Shown here one piece after another: positions 51,610 through 60,716 of a DNA stretch of 64,000 nucleotides. The DNA is taken from positions 2,604,001 to 2,668,000 of the forward strand of contig NZ_CP012881.1 in the NCBI RefSeq assembly GCF_002224265.1, given 5' to 3'. The stretch's first letter is position 1, and each line of letters begins with the position of its first letter. The position numbers and the translations under genes were made by a program. Under the pieces are notes generated by a model. The model saw only the letters and a list, made by a program, of their open reading frames with translations. It made no database searches and was not told the origin of the DNA. Origin of the DNA: Vibrio vulnificus NBRC 15645 = ATCC 27562. GTDB taxonomy: Bacteria > Pseudomonadota > Gammaproteobacteria > Enterobacterales > Vibrionaceae.

Positions 51610-52958
51610 TGACGACAGATAACTTCGCATTACCCATAAAATCCGGCTTGCCGCAAACGGCAGCGGACAAGTTCCAAAACAAGAATATCCTTAACAGCTA
51701 TATTTCCATTCGTACCAAGGGCAATGATTTTGACTGGTCATCGGTCGTAGGCTTAGTGCTGCGTGGTTTGCTGCGCAAAAAGATCGAGAAATACAGCTAC
51801 CAAGATTTTATCGCCGATTGCAAAGCCAATTTACAGAACAAACTCGGTGAAGAAGGCTTTTGGGACGTGCTTGAGGATATGTATTTCACCAATCAGGATA
51901 TCTTTTCGGTAAGCCCCGAGTTTCTGTTGTTTAAGAGCCAGAAAAGTGAGTGTAAAGCGGGTGATTTTCGCGTGGCGTCTCTATTCATCAACCTGTTAAA
52001 TGGTCGACAAATCGAGCAGTTTGATGCCAACTTAAACTTCATCGAGCAAGAGTTTTTGCAAACACTGCGTTCAAAAACCAAGCCAGATAATGACAAATTA
52101 TTACGTGCTGACGAGTTGCCTTATTTGCCCTACATCGCAGAAGCGTTTAAACGTGACCTAGAGTTTCTCACTCACTATCCGAAATATCTGTTAGATGAGT
52201 TCGAGAAATTCTTAGCGTTTTATGGATTTGCTTATACCGCGCAGCTGAGCCTATCGCTGGCGGATTGGAAAACCTGCGAAGCCCCAACCGCGAAACCGCT
52301 TTATTTCATCATGGATCATGAACGGGCCAGTGGTGAACGCATCCATATTAAAAAGCACGGCTATAAGCTCTTTAGTGAGTCTTCGTTCAAGCTGTTTCCG
52401 TTTCTCTCTATGTTGGAAAACCTTCAACCAAACGCAGAAGAATCAAAAAAACCGTTGTGGCATTTGGCAAGAGATATCGAAAGATCCTGTAGGGAAGATC
52501 TCGCTGAGAAAATGAAAAACTATTCGCTGATGTTCAGAGCCAATCGCAACTTAGATACCGCGATACCTGAGAATGCAACAACCGCCATCGACTGGCTAGA
52601 GTACGCTCTTAAGCTTGCTGAAGAGCAGTTTAGAGACCCTAAAACCGACCGCCCAAGCATTATCAAAAAGTACATGTCTGAGGTTGAGAAAAACATGGCC
52701 AAGGATTTTGTTCAAGTCCGTGGTCGCTCTGGTCGAGTGTTAGTACTCACTCAGGACCACATTATTTTGCTGACTAACTTGGTCGTGGGTAAAGAGGAAA
52801 AGCTTCGCTTCCATGAGCTGATACTTGGCTTTCAGGGAAGGGGGATTTTTGTTGATAAACAAACAGAGCAAGAGCTTATCAAGTTTTATGAGCGTATTGG
52901 TAACGTTGAACGCATGAGTGACAGTGGAGATGCAGTATATGTGCGCAAAACAATTTGA
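51609..52958 (+). CDS. dptG: DNA phosphorothioation-dependent restriction protein DptG
   Basis: DptG (DndG) is the middle subunit of the DptFGH restriction complex. The 449-aa protein has no P-loop or nuclease motif I can see, so the assignment rests on its position between dptF and dptH and on its length. It overlaps dptF by one base and dptH by about 20, so the three subunits are probably made in fixed ratio from one transcript. Confidence 0.86.
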   Translation: MTTDNFALPIKSGLPQTAADKFQNKNILNSYISIRTKGNDFDWSSVVGLVLRGLLRKKIEKYSYQDFIADCKANLQNKLGEEGFWDVLEDMYFTNQDIFSVSPEFLLFKSQKSECKAGDFRVASLFINLLNGRQIEQFDANLNFIEQEFLQTLRSKTKPDNDKLLRADELPYLPYIAEAFKRDLEFLTHYPKYLLDEFEKFLAFYGFAYTAQLSLSLADWKTCEAPTAKPLYFIMDHERASGERIHIKKHGYKLFSESSFKLFPFLSMLENLQPNAEESKKPLWHLARDIERSCREDLAEKMKNYSLMFRANRNLDTAIPENATTAIDWLEYALKLAEEQFRDPKTDRPSIIKKYMSEVEKNMAKDFVQVRGRSGRVLVLTQDHIILLTNLVVGKEEKLRFHELILGFQGRGIFVDKQTEQELIKFYERIGNVERMSDSGDAVYVRKTI

Positions 52959-55900
52959 AACGTTTCTGGTTTCGCAGTTTTTACTGCACGCGAAAGGAAA
53001 CATCCGCGCCGGTTATCGCTACCAATTTAATTCTCCCGATCATCGCAACAGTCAGCGCTTGTTTGATGCGCTTATCGTGCGCAAAGATGGCGATATACAA
53101 GCTCGCAACGGTGTGATGCTGAGTTATCTGAGCTTAGAAGATTGCAAAGTCGTGCCCGTGCTTCATAGCGAAGAAGAAGGCGATACCGGGTTTACTGAAA
53201 ACTACATCTCACATCTTCGTGATGAAATCGCCAGCCAAGAAGGCCCGTTGAAGGGCTGTGCGCTGGTGGTGATTCATAACAGTCGCCTCGATACGCTTAT
53301 CAACTCTGCGGAAGATCTCGGTCAGCCTGGTCAGGTATGGAGCCCAGAGAAAATTAAAGTCGCACTCAGCGGTTTGATTGAGCAAACTGACAAGTCTCGA
53401 GACGTTTCACTTTGTCTTTTGGATGATCAATTTGACGCGATATTGGAAGATGGCGCGACCATGTTTGGGTTTGAGTCATTATACAAGGCGGTTGAAGATG
53501 GCGAGTTGTGTTTCAGAGAGCTGGGTATGTTCGACGATCCTTTTGTCGCAGAGTTATCTGGTAACAAAAAGCAGATCAAACAGCGTTTGCAGGAAAACCG
53601 TTCCCTATATCAAGAGTTGTCGTTTGAAGTGGAAAACTTTGGCCAACAACTTGAAGAAAAACTCAAAGGTTTTAGCAGTAAATTTATAAAAGAGCATTTT
53701 TCCGATGACGGCTGGAAAGATGTCGAGTTTGAAACCTATAGAGAAGAAATCAAAAAGAACAAAACTCAGCATCTGAAGCATGAGAGCGAAAAGGAGCTCA
53801 ACAACGCAGAGGTGATTGGCCGCTACCCGAAAGAAACCAAAGCAGGGCTTCGCGATCGTCACCTCATCATTGAGTTGGATGAAGACCAAAGCGAGTTTGA
53901 ACTGCAACTGAGTTTCTCTGGCACTGATGATCTTAGCAAAGAGCAATTTAAGCTTACTCCAGCAAATGCCTTTGGCAAGCAGGATGTGCTCACGACGCGC
54001 CTGACGAGTAAAGGGGCGAATGCCACATTGGCTGCCAGATATGGCAACAAGCCATTATTTTTTAATCTTGCTCTGAAGCGTGAAAACAGCTCAGAAAATC
54101 ACAATTTCCGCTGTTTAGTGGTCAGAAAAGGTGAGTTTTTTCTCGACGAGATTAAAAATATCTTTGTGATTGAACCTACGAAACAGCGCCTTACTTTGAA
54201 AACGGCAGATAATCGCCTAGTTATCAATCCCGTGCTCGCGACTGTTCGCAGCCTAGACGATGTCGGCGAAGAAGTCGATCGCGCAGAAACTGGCGTCGTT
54301 GATTTTGAATCTCTGGCCAATGAATCAGAAGATATTGGCTTTGTGGTGAAATCAGGTGATAACGCATTGGCCTTTCGCGTTGAAGGCGAGCAAGTAGAAA
54401 GCAGCCTATCTTTTCCATTGCTGCTCAACCAATCTCGCTTCCACAAACTATTTGATGATGACGTCTATGGCGTGCTCTACCCAAACAAAGATGTGGTCGC
54501 TATTGATAACAGTGAGTTCCGTGTCATGGAGCCGCGTATCAGTTTGTTGCGTTGGGAAGAGCGTTTTGTTCAGCAAAAGATGCTTTACTTAGCGGAAAGT
54601 AACAGCCTAGCGCTTGAGCAATTAAGGGCTATTGATGACACGCTTCATAATGCTTATCACGCGTTGTTTGATTACCTTGCCTCACGTCGAACCACGATTT
54701 CGCTCGTTTCTTGGGGGCCACAATTTACTTCATTGGTCATGGCCGCCGTTGAGGCGTTTCTAGCCTATTTTGAAGCAATTCCAACCGGTGGCATGCTGAG
54801 CAAAGAACAAAAGCTGGTGATGCAAATCGGTTTGGTACGTGAGAATGGCGACGAGTATTACTCGTCATTCCATCCACTCGTACTGGCTTACTACCTAAAT
54901 CTTTGCAATGAAATGCAAAAAGACGATAGCTTTGCAGACTTACCAACAGTGACGTTTAATCGCTTAGGGCCGAGTGGTTTGCTTCCTTATGTTTACCATG
55001 CAAAGCACGATTTTGCTTACAACCAACAAGTGACAGAAAATTCATTTTGGATTAAAAGCGTTCCGCATCAGAAAAGTTGCCTGAAGTTCGTTCGTAAACT
55101 GGTGAAAGAGAAGATCAACGAGTTCCAAAAGGCATTCGTTCATTTGTTCACGGGTTCAGAGAAGAGCATCTTGATCAACGCGGTGAATCAAGATCGAGCG
55201 GAAGAGTTGTTTTTTGGGTTAGTGGATTATGTCAAAGATAACCTAGAGAGCTCAGCAGCAATTCACGTCAACCTTTATGATGATGAGCTAGCCTTCAATG
55301 CATTTGATCAATTTGCAGAATCATCCACTGGTGTAAAGCTCATTTCATGGCTTGAACTGGACCGTGGCAACGTTCGCGAACATGCTGATACCATTATCGA
55401 CATTCTTCGAACTCGGCTCACCTACAGTAAATTCACCAATGCTCACAGCGAGCGTGAAGGGCAAGCTTACTCACATCTGTCATTCTTCAGAAACAATGAC
55501 AATGTGAAGCTGAAGGCCTTAAGCGTTGATGACATGCCAAGTGGCATCGCCTGTGACGGGCTGCTGACTGGTGATGCCTCTAAGAGCGATCAAGGTTCTT
55601 ACTTTACCGCCTTTGGTCTGCAAAACGTTCAATACCGTAACCAACCGCATCTGGAAATGGCGAAGTATGTTGGCTCGCTAATGGAGCCAGCATTCAAGCC
55701 AAGTACGCCATACACTGGTTCCAATGCACCCGCACTCGCGGTAAGTGAAGATTTTAAATCGTTACTGGAGCGTTCGTATGACAGCTCCATTTGGACCACC
55801 ATCATAGACCCTAAAGTGACACTGGATTTCTTCCACGCCAATCAAGATGTCGTTCTTATCCATTACTCCGATCAGTACACCAGCTCAGCCAGTTACGATG

Positions 55901-57999
55901 CCATTACCGTGACGGCACAGCGTGACTTGTTTGAAAGGGTAGTGGCGCAAAGTGGTGGTGGGCAAATTAATGAGTTCAACGCCTTTAACGGTGATTGGCT
56001 GCTGAAAATGATGACCTGCAACGACACCATCCGCAAAGAGCGCACTGGCATCATCGGTGCTTACAAGTTTGCGACCTGTCTTGTACATCAATCGGATATC
56101 ACCTGGGTGCCACTGTCTGTCGGTGAGATGATCCGTGTCTCTGGAAACATTGGCTTGAAAATGACGGACAGTGATTTCTCACGCAATGTTCAGGGTTATA
56201 AAAAAGGCGCAATTTCCGATGATGTCCTGCTGGTGGGTTTTAAAGAGGGCAATATGTATCTTCTGCCTGTCGAGGTCAAAACTGGCTCCACCCCAGATTA
56301 CAAAAAAGCGGTGCAGCAAGCGAATGAGCTTCGCCGCTATCTGACAGAGCTTTTAAGCGATGAGACACTGGCGTCGAAGTTGTACCGAGGCCTGTTTATT
56401 CGCCAAGTGTTGATGCAAATCGACAAATACCGACTCTACAACGTATTCAGTAACGACTACTTTGAGGCCTTATTAGGGGAGAAAGAAGAGTGGCTGCGCG
56501 GCAACTACAGCATTGCAGAGCTCGAAAACTATCCTGCTGGCATAGTGATTAGCCACCTTGAAAGTGGAACCTGCTTCGAGCCTAGCTACAGTGTGCAAGA
56601 AGAAGTGTTAAAGGTTGATCTTCCAATGTCTTTATTGCCGTCACTGGTGCAAACCCCACTTCAGGTGCTGATGAATGAAAAAGACATCGCGAAGATCTGT
56701 CATGTGCCAGCGGAGTATATGTTGGTAGGGGAAACACAAGCCTCTGACCCAGAGCGCGTGTCCGCAGTAGACAAGCAAGATGAAGAACCAGCCAAACCTG
56801 AAGTTGATCCAGCTCCTGAGCCCGAGATTAAAGTTGATCCAATGCCTTTAGTATCAGCTAGTTCTGATAATCTTCATGTGTTGTTTGGACACAATGCGAC
56901 CACAAATGCGCCGTTAAATTGGGAGCCGACCAACACCGCTAAGTTTATGAATACCAACACGGGTATTATTGGCACCATGGGTACGGGCAAAACCCAGTTC
57001 ACCAAGTCTGTGATTACTCAGCTTTACCGCAATCAAGCAGAGAATGTAAACAGTGCACCAATTGGCATGCTGATCTTCGACTACAAGTCAGACTACGTCG
57101 ACGACAAGTTTATCGATGCCACCCATGCTAAAAAGTACAAGTTATTCAGGTTGCCTTATAACCCGCTGAGCTTGTACGGTGATACGCCCATGCTACCGAT
57201 TCACACTGCAGCAGGTTTTTCAGAAACAATGTCCCGTGCATACGGGTTAGGTAAAAAGCAGCAGCTTCGCTTGGAGAACTTGATTCTAGAATCTTACGCA
57301 GCGGCAGGTATTCACCCTGAAGACCCAACAACATGGAGCAGACCAGCACCAACGATTGATGACGTTTGGGCACTATTCTTAGAGCAAGAAAAAGTCGAGG
57401 AAGACTCTCTGTATGCCGCACTCTCGAAGCTAGCTCGCTTTAAGATTTTTGAATCCGAGCCAGAGAAAATGACCAGCCTTTATGAGCTGGTGGATGGCAT
57501 TACCGTGGTTGAACTGGCGGGTTATCCCTCGGAAATTCAAAACTTGGTTGTGGCGCTGACGTTGGACCTTTTCTACTCGCAAATGCAGAAGAAAGGAAAG
57601 CCAGACGTTGTGGGCGACTTCCGTCAAATTACCAAGATGATTTTGGTAGACGAAGCCGACAACTTTATGTCTCAGAATTTTCCAAGCTTACGTAAGATCT
57701 TGAAGGAAGGCAGAGAGTACGGCGTTGGTGTCATCCTCTCTACGCAGGATATTACCCACTTTCAAACAGGTGAAAACGACTACTCAAGTTATGTGCTGAC
57801 ATGGGTTATCCACCGTGTTGCGAAGATTCGACCTCAAGAGTTAAAAGCTATTTTTTGTGTAAACGAAAAAGCTGAGCAAGAGAAGCTCATGGAAACCATC
57901 AATAAGTTAGAGAAGCACTACAGCCTATACATCGATGGGGCTAAGAAGATCGTTAAGATGCGCGATAGGGCGTTTTGGGAGTTGCCAGTTTATGAATAG
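52939..57999 (+). CDS. dptH: DNA phosphorothioation-dependent restriction protein DptH (HerA-like ATPase)
   Basis: DptH (DndH) is the large motor subunit of the restriction complex. I prefer ATG 52,939 (GGAG nine bases upstream), giving 1,686 aa. GTG 52,918 would add seven residues. The C-terminal part is a HerA/FtsK-like ATPase: Walker A GTMGTGKT at about 1,345-1,352 and Walker B MILVDEADNFM at about 1,567-1,577, followed by GVGVILSTQDITHF. A candidate PD-(D/E)xK nuclease site lies upstream: D1094/D1095 in SDDVLLVGF, then E1112-V-K1114 in LPVEVKTGS. The linker at about 1,270-1,310 is rich in Pro, Glu and Asp. The first 1,000 residues match nothing I know. Confidence 0.9.
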   Translation: MCAKQFETFLVSQFLLHAKGNIRAGYRYQFNSPDHRNSQRLFDALIVRKDGDIQARNGVMLSYLSLEDCKVVPVLHSEEEGDTGFTENYISHLRDEIASQEGPLKGCALVVIHNSRLDTLINSAEDLGQPGQVWSPEKIKVALSGLIEQTDKSRDVSLCLLDDQFDAILEDGATMFGFESLYKAVEDGELCFRELGMFDDPFVAELSGNKKQIKQRLQENRSLYQELSFEVENFGQQLEEKLKGFSSKFIKEHFSDDGWKDVEFETYREEIKKNKTQHLKHESEKELNNAEVIGRYPKETKAGLRDRHLIIELDEDQSEFELQLSFSGTDDLSKEQFKLTPANAFGKQDVLTTRLTSKGANATLAARYGNKPLFFNLALKRENSSENHNFRCLVVRKGEFFLDEIKNIFVIEPTKQRLTLKTADNRLVINPVLATVRSLDDVGEEVDRAETGVVDFESLANESEDIGFVVKSGDNALAFRVEGEQVESSLSFPLLLNQSRFHKLFDDDVYGVLYPNKDVVAIDNSEFRVMEPRISLLRWEERFVQQKMLYLAESNSLALEQLRAIDDTLHNAYHALFDYLASRRTTISLVSWGPQFTSLVMAAVEAFLAYFEAIPTGGMLSKEQKLVMQIGLVRENGDEYYSSFHPLVLAYYLNLCNEMQKDDSFADLPTVTFNRLGPSGLLPYVYHAKHDFAYNQQVTENSFWIKSVPHQKSCLKFVRKLVKEKINEFQKAFVHLFTGSEKSILINAVNQDRAEELFFGLVDYVKDNLESSAAIHVNLYDDELAFNAFDQFAESSTGVKLISWLELDRGNVREHADTIIDILRTRLTYSKFTNAHSEREGQAYSHLSFFRNNDNVKLKALSVDDMPSGIACDGLLTGDASKSDQGSYFTAFGLQNVQYRNQPHLEMAKYVGSLMEPAFKPSTPYTGSNAPALAVSEDFKSLLERSYDSSIWTTIIDPKVTLDFFHANQDVVLIHYSDQYTSSASYDAITVTAQRDLFERVVAQSGGGQINEFNAFNGDWLLKMMTCNDTIRKERTGIIGAYKFATCLVHQSDITWVPLSVGEMIRVSGNIGLKMTDSDFSRNVQGYKKGAISDDVLLVGFKEGNMYLLPVEVKTGSTPDYKKAVQQANELRRYLTELLSDETLASKLYRGLFIRQVLMQIDKYRLYNVFSNDYFEALLGEKEEWLRGNYSIAELENYPAGIVISHLESGTCFEPSYSVQEEVLKVDLPMSLLPSLVQTPLQVLMNEKDIAKICHVPAEYMLVGETQASDPERVSAVDKQDEEPAKPEVDPAPEPEIKVDPMPLVSASSDNLHVLFGHNATTNAPLNWEPTNTAKFMNTNTGIIGTMGTGKTQFTKSVITQLYRNQAENVNSAPIGMLIFDYKSDYVDDKFIDATHAKKYKLFRLPYNPLSLYGDTPMLPIHTAAGFSETMSRAYGLGKKQQLRLENLILESYAAAGIHPEDPTTWSRPAPTIDDVWALFLEQEKVEEDSLYAALSKLARFKIFESEPEKMTSLYELVDGITVVELAGYPSEIQNLVVALTLDLFYSQMQKKGKPDVVGDFRQITKMILVDEADNFMSQNFPSLRKILKEGREYGVGVILSTQDITHFQTGENDYSSYVLTWVIHRVAKIRPQELKAIFCVNEKAEQEKLMETINKLEKHYSLYIDGAKKIVKMRDRAFWELPVYE

Positions 58000-58336
58000 C
58001 AAAAAAGTAAGCATTCGTAAAACACCTGAGGTGTTAGCGAAAATTGAGGAAGTAGAATTAGCAAAGCGAAATGCAGAAGTAGTTACCTTAAGAGAATGGT
58101 ATGACTCAAACTCAAATCACTCACCAGAAATAATTGCTTACATGACGGAGTTTAAGCAATTAGGTCGTCTCGGAAAGGAAATACATATTCGCAATGCTAC
58201 TCGTGTCACAGAGAGGTATGGTGATGAAATAGGGACGTTGGTTGAAGCTACATACCAGCGAGGGTACCTAGATATAATTGCCCCTTTATGTGCTTTAGCA
58301 TGTTTGGCTAAGAAAAAAGGGCTAATTATTAGCTAG
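57992..58336 (+). CDS. Unknown 114-aa protein, first gene of the inserted cassette
   Basis: I do not recognise this protein. Starting at ATG 57,992 it is 114 aa and lysine/glutamate-rich, with a short hydrophobic C-terminal helix (YLDIIAPLCALACLAKKKG). The ATG lies inside the last codons of dptH (ATGAATAG, 8-bp overlap) with GGGAG ten bases upstream, so translation is probably coupled to dptH. An upstream in-frame ATG at 57,935 would add 19 residues that only mirror dptH. From here on the DNA is visibly AT-richer than dptFGH. It may be an accessory or regulatory protein of the Dpt or downstream module. Confidence 0.65.
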   Translation: MNSKKVSIRKTPEVLAKIEEVELAKRNAEVVTLREWYDSNSNHSPEIIAYMTEFKQLGRLGKEIHIRNATRVTERYGDEIGTLVEATYQRGYLDIIAPLCALACLAKKKGLIIS

Positions 58337-58395
58337 ATATATATTTAAAGTTAAATTCAAAGGCCACGTGTGTAAAAAATCTTTGGGGCGAGTGT

Positions 58396-60492
58396 ATGCT
58401 AAATAGAGCAGGGTTAAAGTTCAGTTATTCTTCCGAGAATAGCTCAATTGTAAAAGATTTCTATATTCCAGCATTGAAAGATGCTCAATGCTATTACCGT
58501 GCGGTTGGCTTTTTTTCTTCAGCATCTTTGAGTATAGCTGCACGAGGTCTTGCCCCTTTATTGCGCTCTGGCGGAGATATGCGTTTAATCATTGGTTACC
58601 CAGTTAGTGCTGAGGATTTTGAAGCAATTAAAAGAGGTGTAGGTCTTAATAGCCAGCATACGGAAATACAAAAAAAAATTTCTGAATTCTTCCTAAACCT
58701 AGAAGATGACCTTGAATGTAGGCGTTTGGATGCTTTGTCTTTTCTGGTATCCAGTGGACGTTTACAAATTCGCTTTGCTCTACGACCTCGAGGTATGTAC
58801 CATGAAAAAATAGGTATAATCTCTGATTCCGATGGAGAAAAAGTTGCATTTATAGGTTCAGCAAATGAAACAGAGAATGCTTTATCTGACGATCTGAATT
58901 CAGAATCAATTAATGCATATTTTAGCTGGTATCAAGAAATATATAACCTCTATGGAATAGATATTGAAGAACGCTTTGAAAAATTATGGTACGATAACCA
59001 GCCTGTAACCAAAACAATACCAGCAAGTAAAGAGTTTATAGAACGACTAGCAGAATTTCATTCTGGGAAATGTGCTTCTGAAATAATTCAAGCTCTTGAA
59101 GGAATAGAAACGAAGATACTAGAAGATTCTCAAGAAAAAATCGGAGATCTACCGAAATTACCAGAATATATAGGGCGACATAAATATCAGTTAAGAACAC
59201 ATCAAGAGGTAGCCTTAAAAGCGTGGGCGGAAAACAATTATCATGGAATTATGAAATTAGCTACAGGAACAGGAAAAACAGTCACAGCTTTGCATGCAAG
59301 TACAGTATTGAGTAATCACCAAGCCTTTAATAGAGGGTTTTGTTTAATTGTCTCAGTTCCTTATCAAGGTTTAGCTGAGCAATGGTATGAGGAGATGAAA
59401 GCATTCAATATTCATGGATTGTTATGTTACAAATCTCAGAGCCTGTGGCTACAGGAGCTTAAGAATAGGGTATCAGAGTTTAATTTGTCTCTTGAACCTA
59501 CTTTCCTAGCATTAGTCGTTGTAAATGATACATTGAGAGACAACCCTTCATTTCTAGCAGAAGTAAATAAAATCAACTCAGACCGAATTATGTTTGTTGG
59601 TGACGAATGCCATAACCATGCAAATCTGAATCTATTAAATAAGTTTCCTAGTGCTAGGCTGAGACTAGGTCTATCAGCGACTCCTTGGAGTGAAAGAGAA
59701 GCAGACAAGCAGGAGTTGTTAGAAAGTTTTTATGGTGAAATAGTAACAGAATACGGCATAGAAGAAGCGATAGAAGATGGTGTATTATGCCCATACGACT
59801 ACCATCCAGTTATCTGCAAAATGAATGATGAAGAAGCTGATCAATATGAACATCTAACGTCAAGTATAGCCAAACTAGAGGCTACGAAAGAATCCGGCAA
59901 ACTGATAAATGAGGATGCGTTGATGTATCTATATTTAAATCGGACACGCTTACTAGGAAACTTAACATCAAAATTGCAAGCCCTTGAAAGCTTAGTGTCT
60001 AGGCAGGGGATCATATCACATACGCTTTTTTACTGCGGTGAAGGTGGCTATGAAAATGATGTTGGCGATGATGAGTATGCTATTGATGAAGTGACCCAAA
60101 TATTACACCAACGGGGCTGGAGAACTTCTAAGTTTACTAGTCAACAGTCTTTGTCATTGAGAAAAAAAATCATGAATAGTTTTAAAAACACAGAGATAGA
60201 TGCTTTAGTATCGAAACGTGTTCTAGACGAAGGTATCGATGTTCCAGCTTGCACCCAAGCCTTTATTATGGCTAGCACCCGTAATGAACGTCAGTATATA
60301 CAACGGCGCGGAAGAGTGCTTAGAAAATCTTTAGGCAAGGATAAGGCTGTAATATATGATTTTGTCGCATTTCCTCCGGAAAATCGGACTCATATAAACT
60401 GCTTCACATCTATGATGCAACAAGAGAAACAGCGAGTAGATGATTTTTCTTTATTAAGTTTAAACAAAGCAAATCTGGATCATTTATTATGA
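58396..60492 (+). CDS. PLD-domain SF2 helicase, putative phosphorothioation-linked restriction enzyme
   Basis: This 698-aa fusion has an N-terminal phospholipase-D-like (HKD) nuclease module, with H136-x-K138 and the G154-S-A-N157-E-T motif. A full SF2 helicase follows: Walker A A289-TGTGKT295, DECH box at 403-406, SAT at 427-429, and motif VI Q636-R-R-G-R640. The architecture and the dnd context fit the family annotated as DNA phosphorothioation system restriction enzyme. That assignment is by memory of architecture, not by search. Only one HKD copy is present, so the nuclease would have to act as a dimer. It overlaps the next gene by 4 bp (ATGA). Confidence 0.8.
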   Translation: MLNRAGLKFSYSSENSSIVKDFYIPALKDAQCYYRAVGFFSSASLSIAARGLAPLLRSGGDMRLIIGYPVSAEDFEAIKRGVGLNSQHTEIQKKISEFFLNLEDDLECRRLDALSFLVSSGRLQIRFALRPRGMYHEKIGIISDSDGEKVAFIGSANETENALSDDLNSESINAYFSWYQEIYNLYGIDIEERFEKLWYDNQPVTKTIPASKEFIERLAEFHSGKCASEIIQALEGIETKILEDSQEKIGDLPKLPEYIGRHKYQLRTHQEVALKAWAENNYHGIMKLATGTGKTVTALHASTVLSNHQAFNRGFCLIVSVPYQGLAEQWYEEMKAFNIHGLLCYKSQSLWLQELKNRVSEFNLSLEPTFLALVVVNDTLRDNPSFLAEVNKINSDRIMFVGDECHNHANLNLLNKFPSARLRLGLSATPWSEREADKQELLESFYGEIVTEYGIEEAIEDGVLCPYDYHPVICKMNDEEADQYEHLTSSIAKLEATKESGKLINEDALMYLYLNRTRLLGNLTSKLQALESLVSRQGIISHTLFYCGEGGYENDVGDDEYAIDEVTQILHQRGWRTSKFTSQQSLSLRKKIMNSFKNTEIDALVSKRVLDEGIDVPACTQAFIMASTRNERQYIQRRGRVLRKSLGKDKAVIYDFVAFPPENRTHINCFTSMMQQEKQRVDDFSLLSLNKANLDHLL

Positions 60493-60716
60493 ATTTTGAA
60501 GAAGTAAAAGACTTTTTGAATCAGGTAAAGGATTCTCCCGAACTATTAGATATCGACCTGAGTGTACATGAAAAAACGATCAATGAGGTCATTCGAGCAG
60601 AAAAAAAATATTTATTTGGTATAGAACATACCACCAAATCTGCACGTTTAGAAGAAATTGAGAAAATTCTGCTAAAGAGCATCGAGAGCTTAAATAATGA
60701 AGATCAAAAGAATTAA
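60489..60716 (+). CDS. Unknown 75-aa protein
   Basis: This small, charged, probably all-helical protein has no motif I recognise. It overlaps the helicase gene by 4 bp and the SMC-like ATPase gene by 20 bp, and both junctions indicate a real gene in a coupled operon. A subunit, adaptor or inhibitor of its neighbours is plausible but unproved. Confidence 0.7.
   Translation: MNFEEVKDFLNQVKDSPELLDIDLSVHEKTINEVIRAEKKYLFGIEHTTKSARLEEIEKILLKSIESLNNEDQKN

Noticed and set aside
57935..57991. Upstream ATG extension of the 114-aa gene
   Set aside because: The extra 19 residues lie wholly inside dptH in another frame, while ATG 57,992 has a ribosome-binding site and a typical operon overlap.
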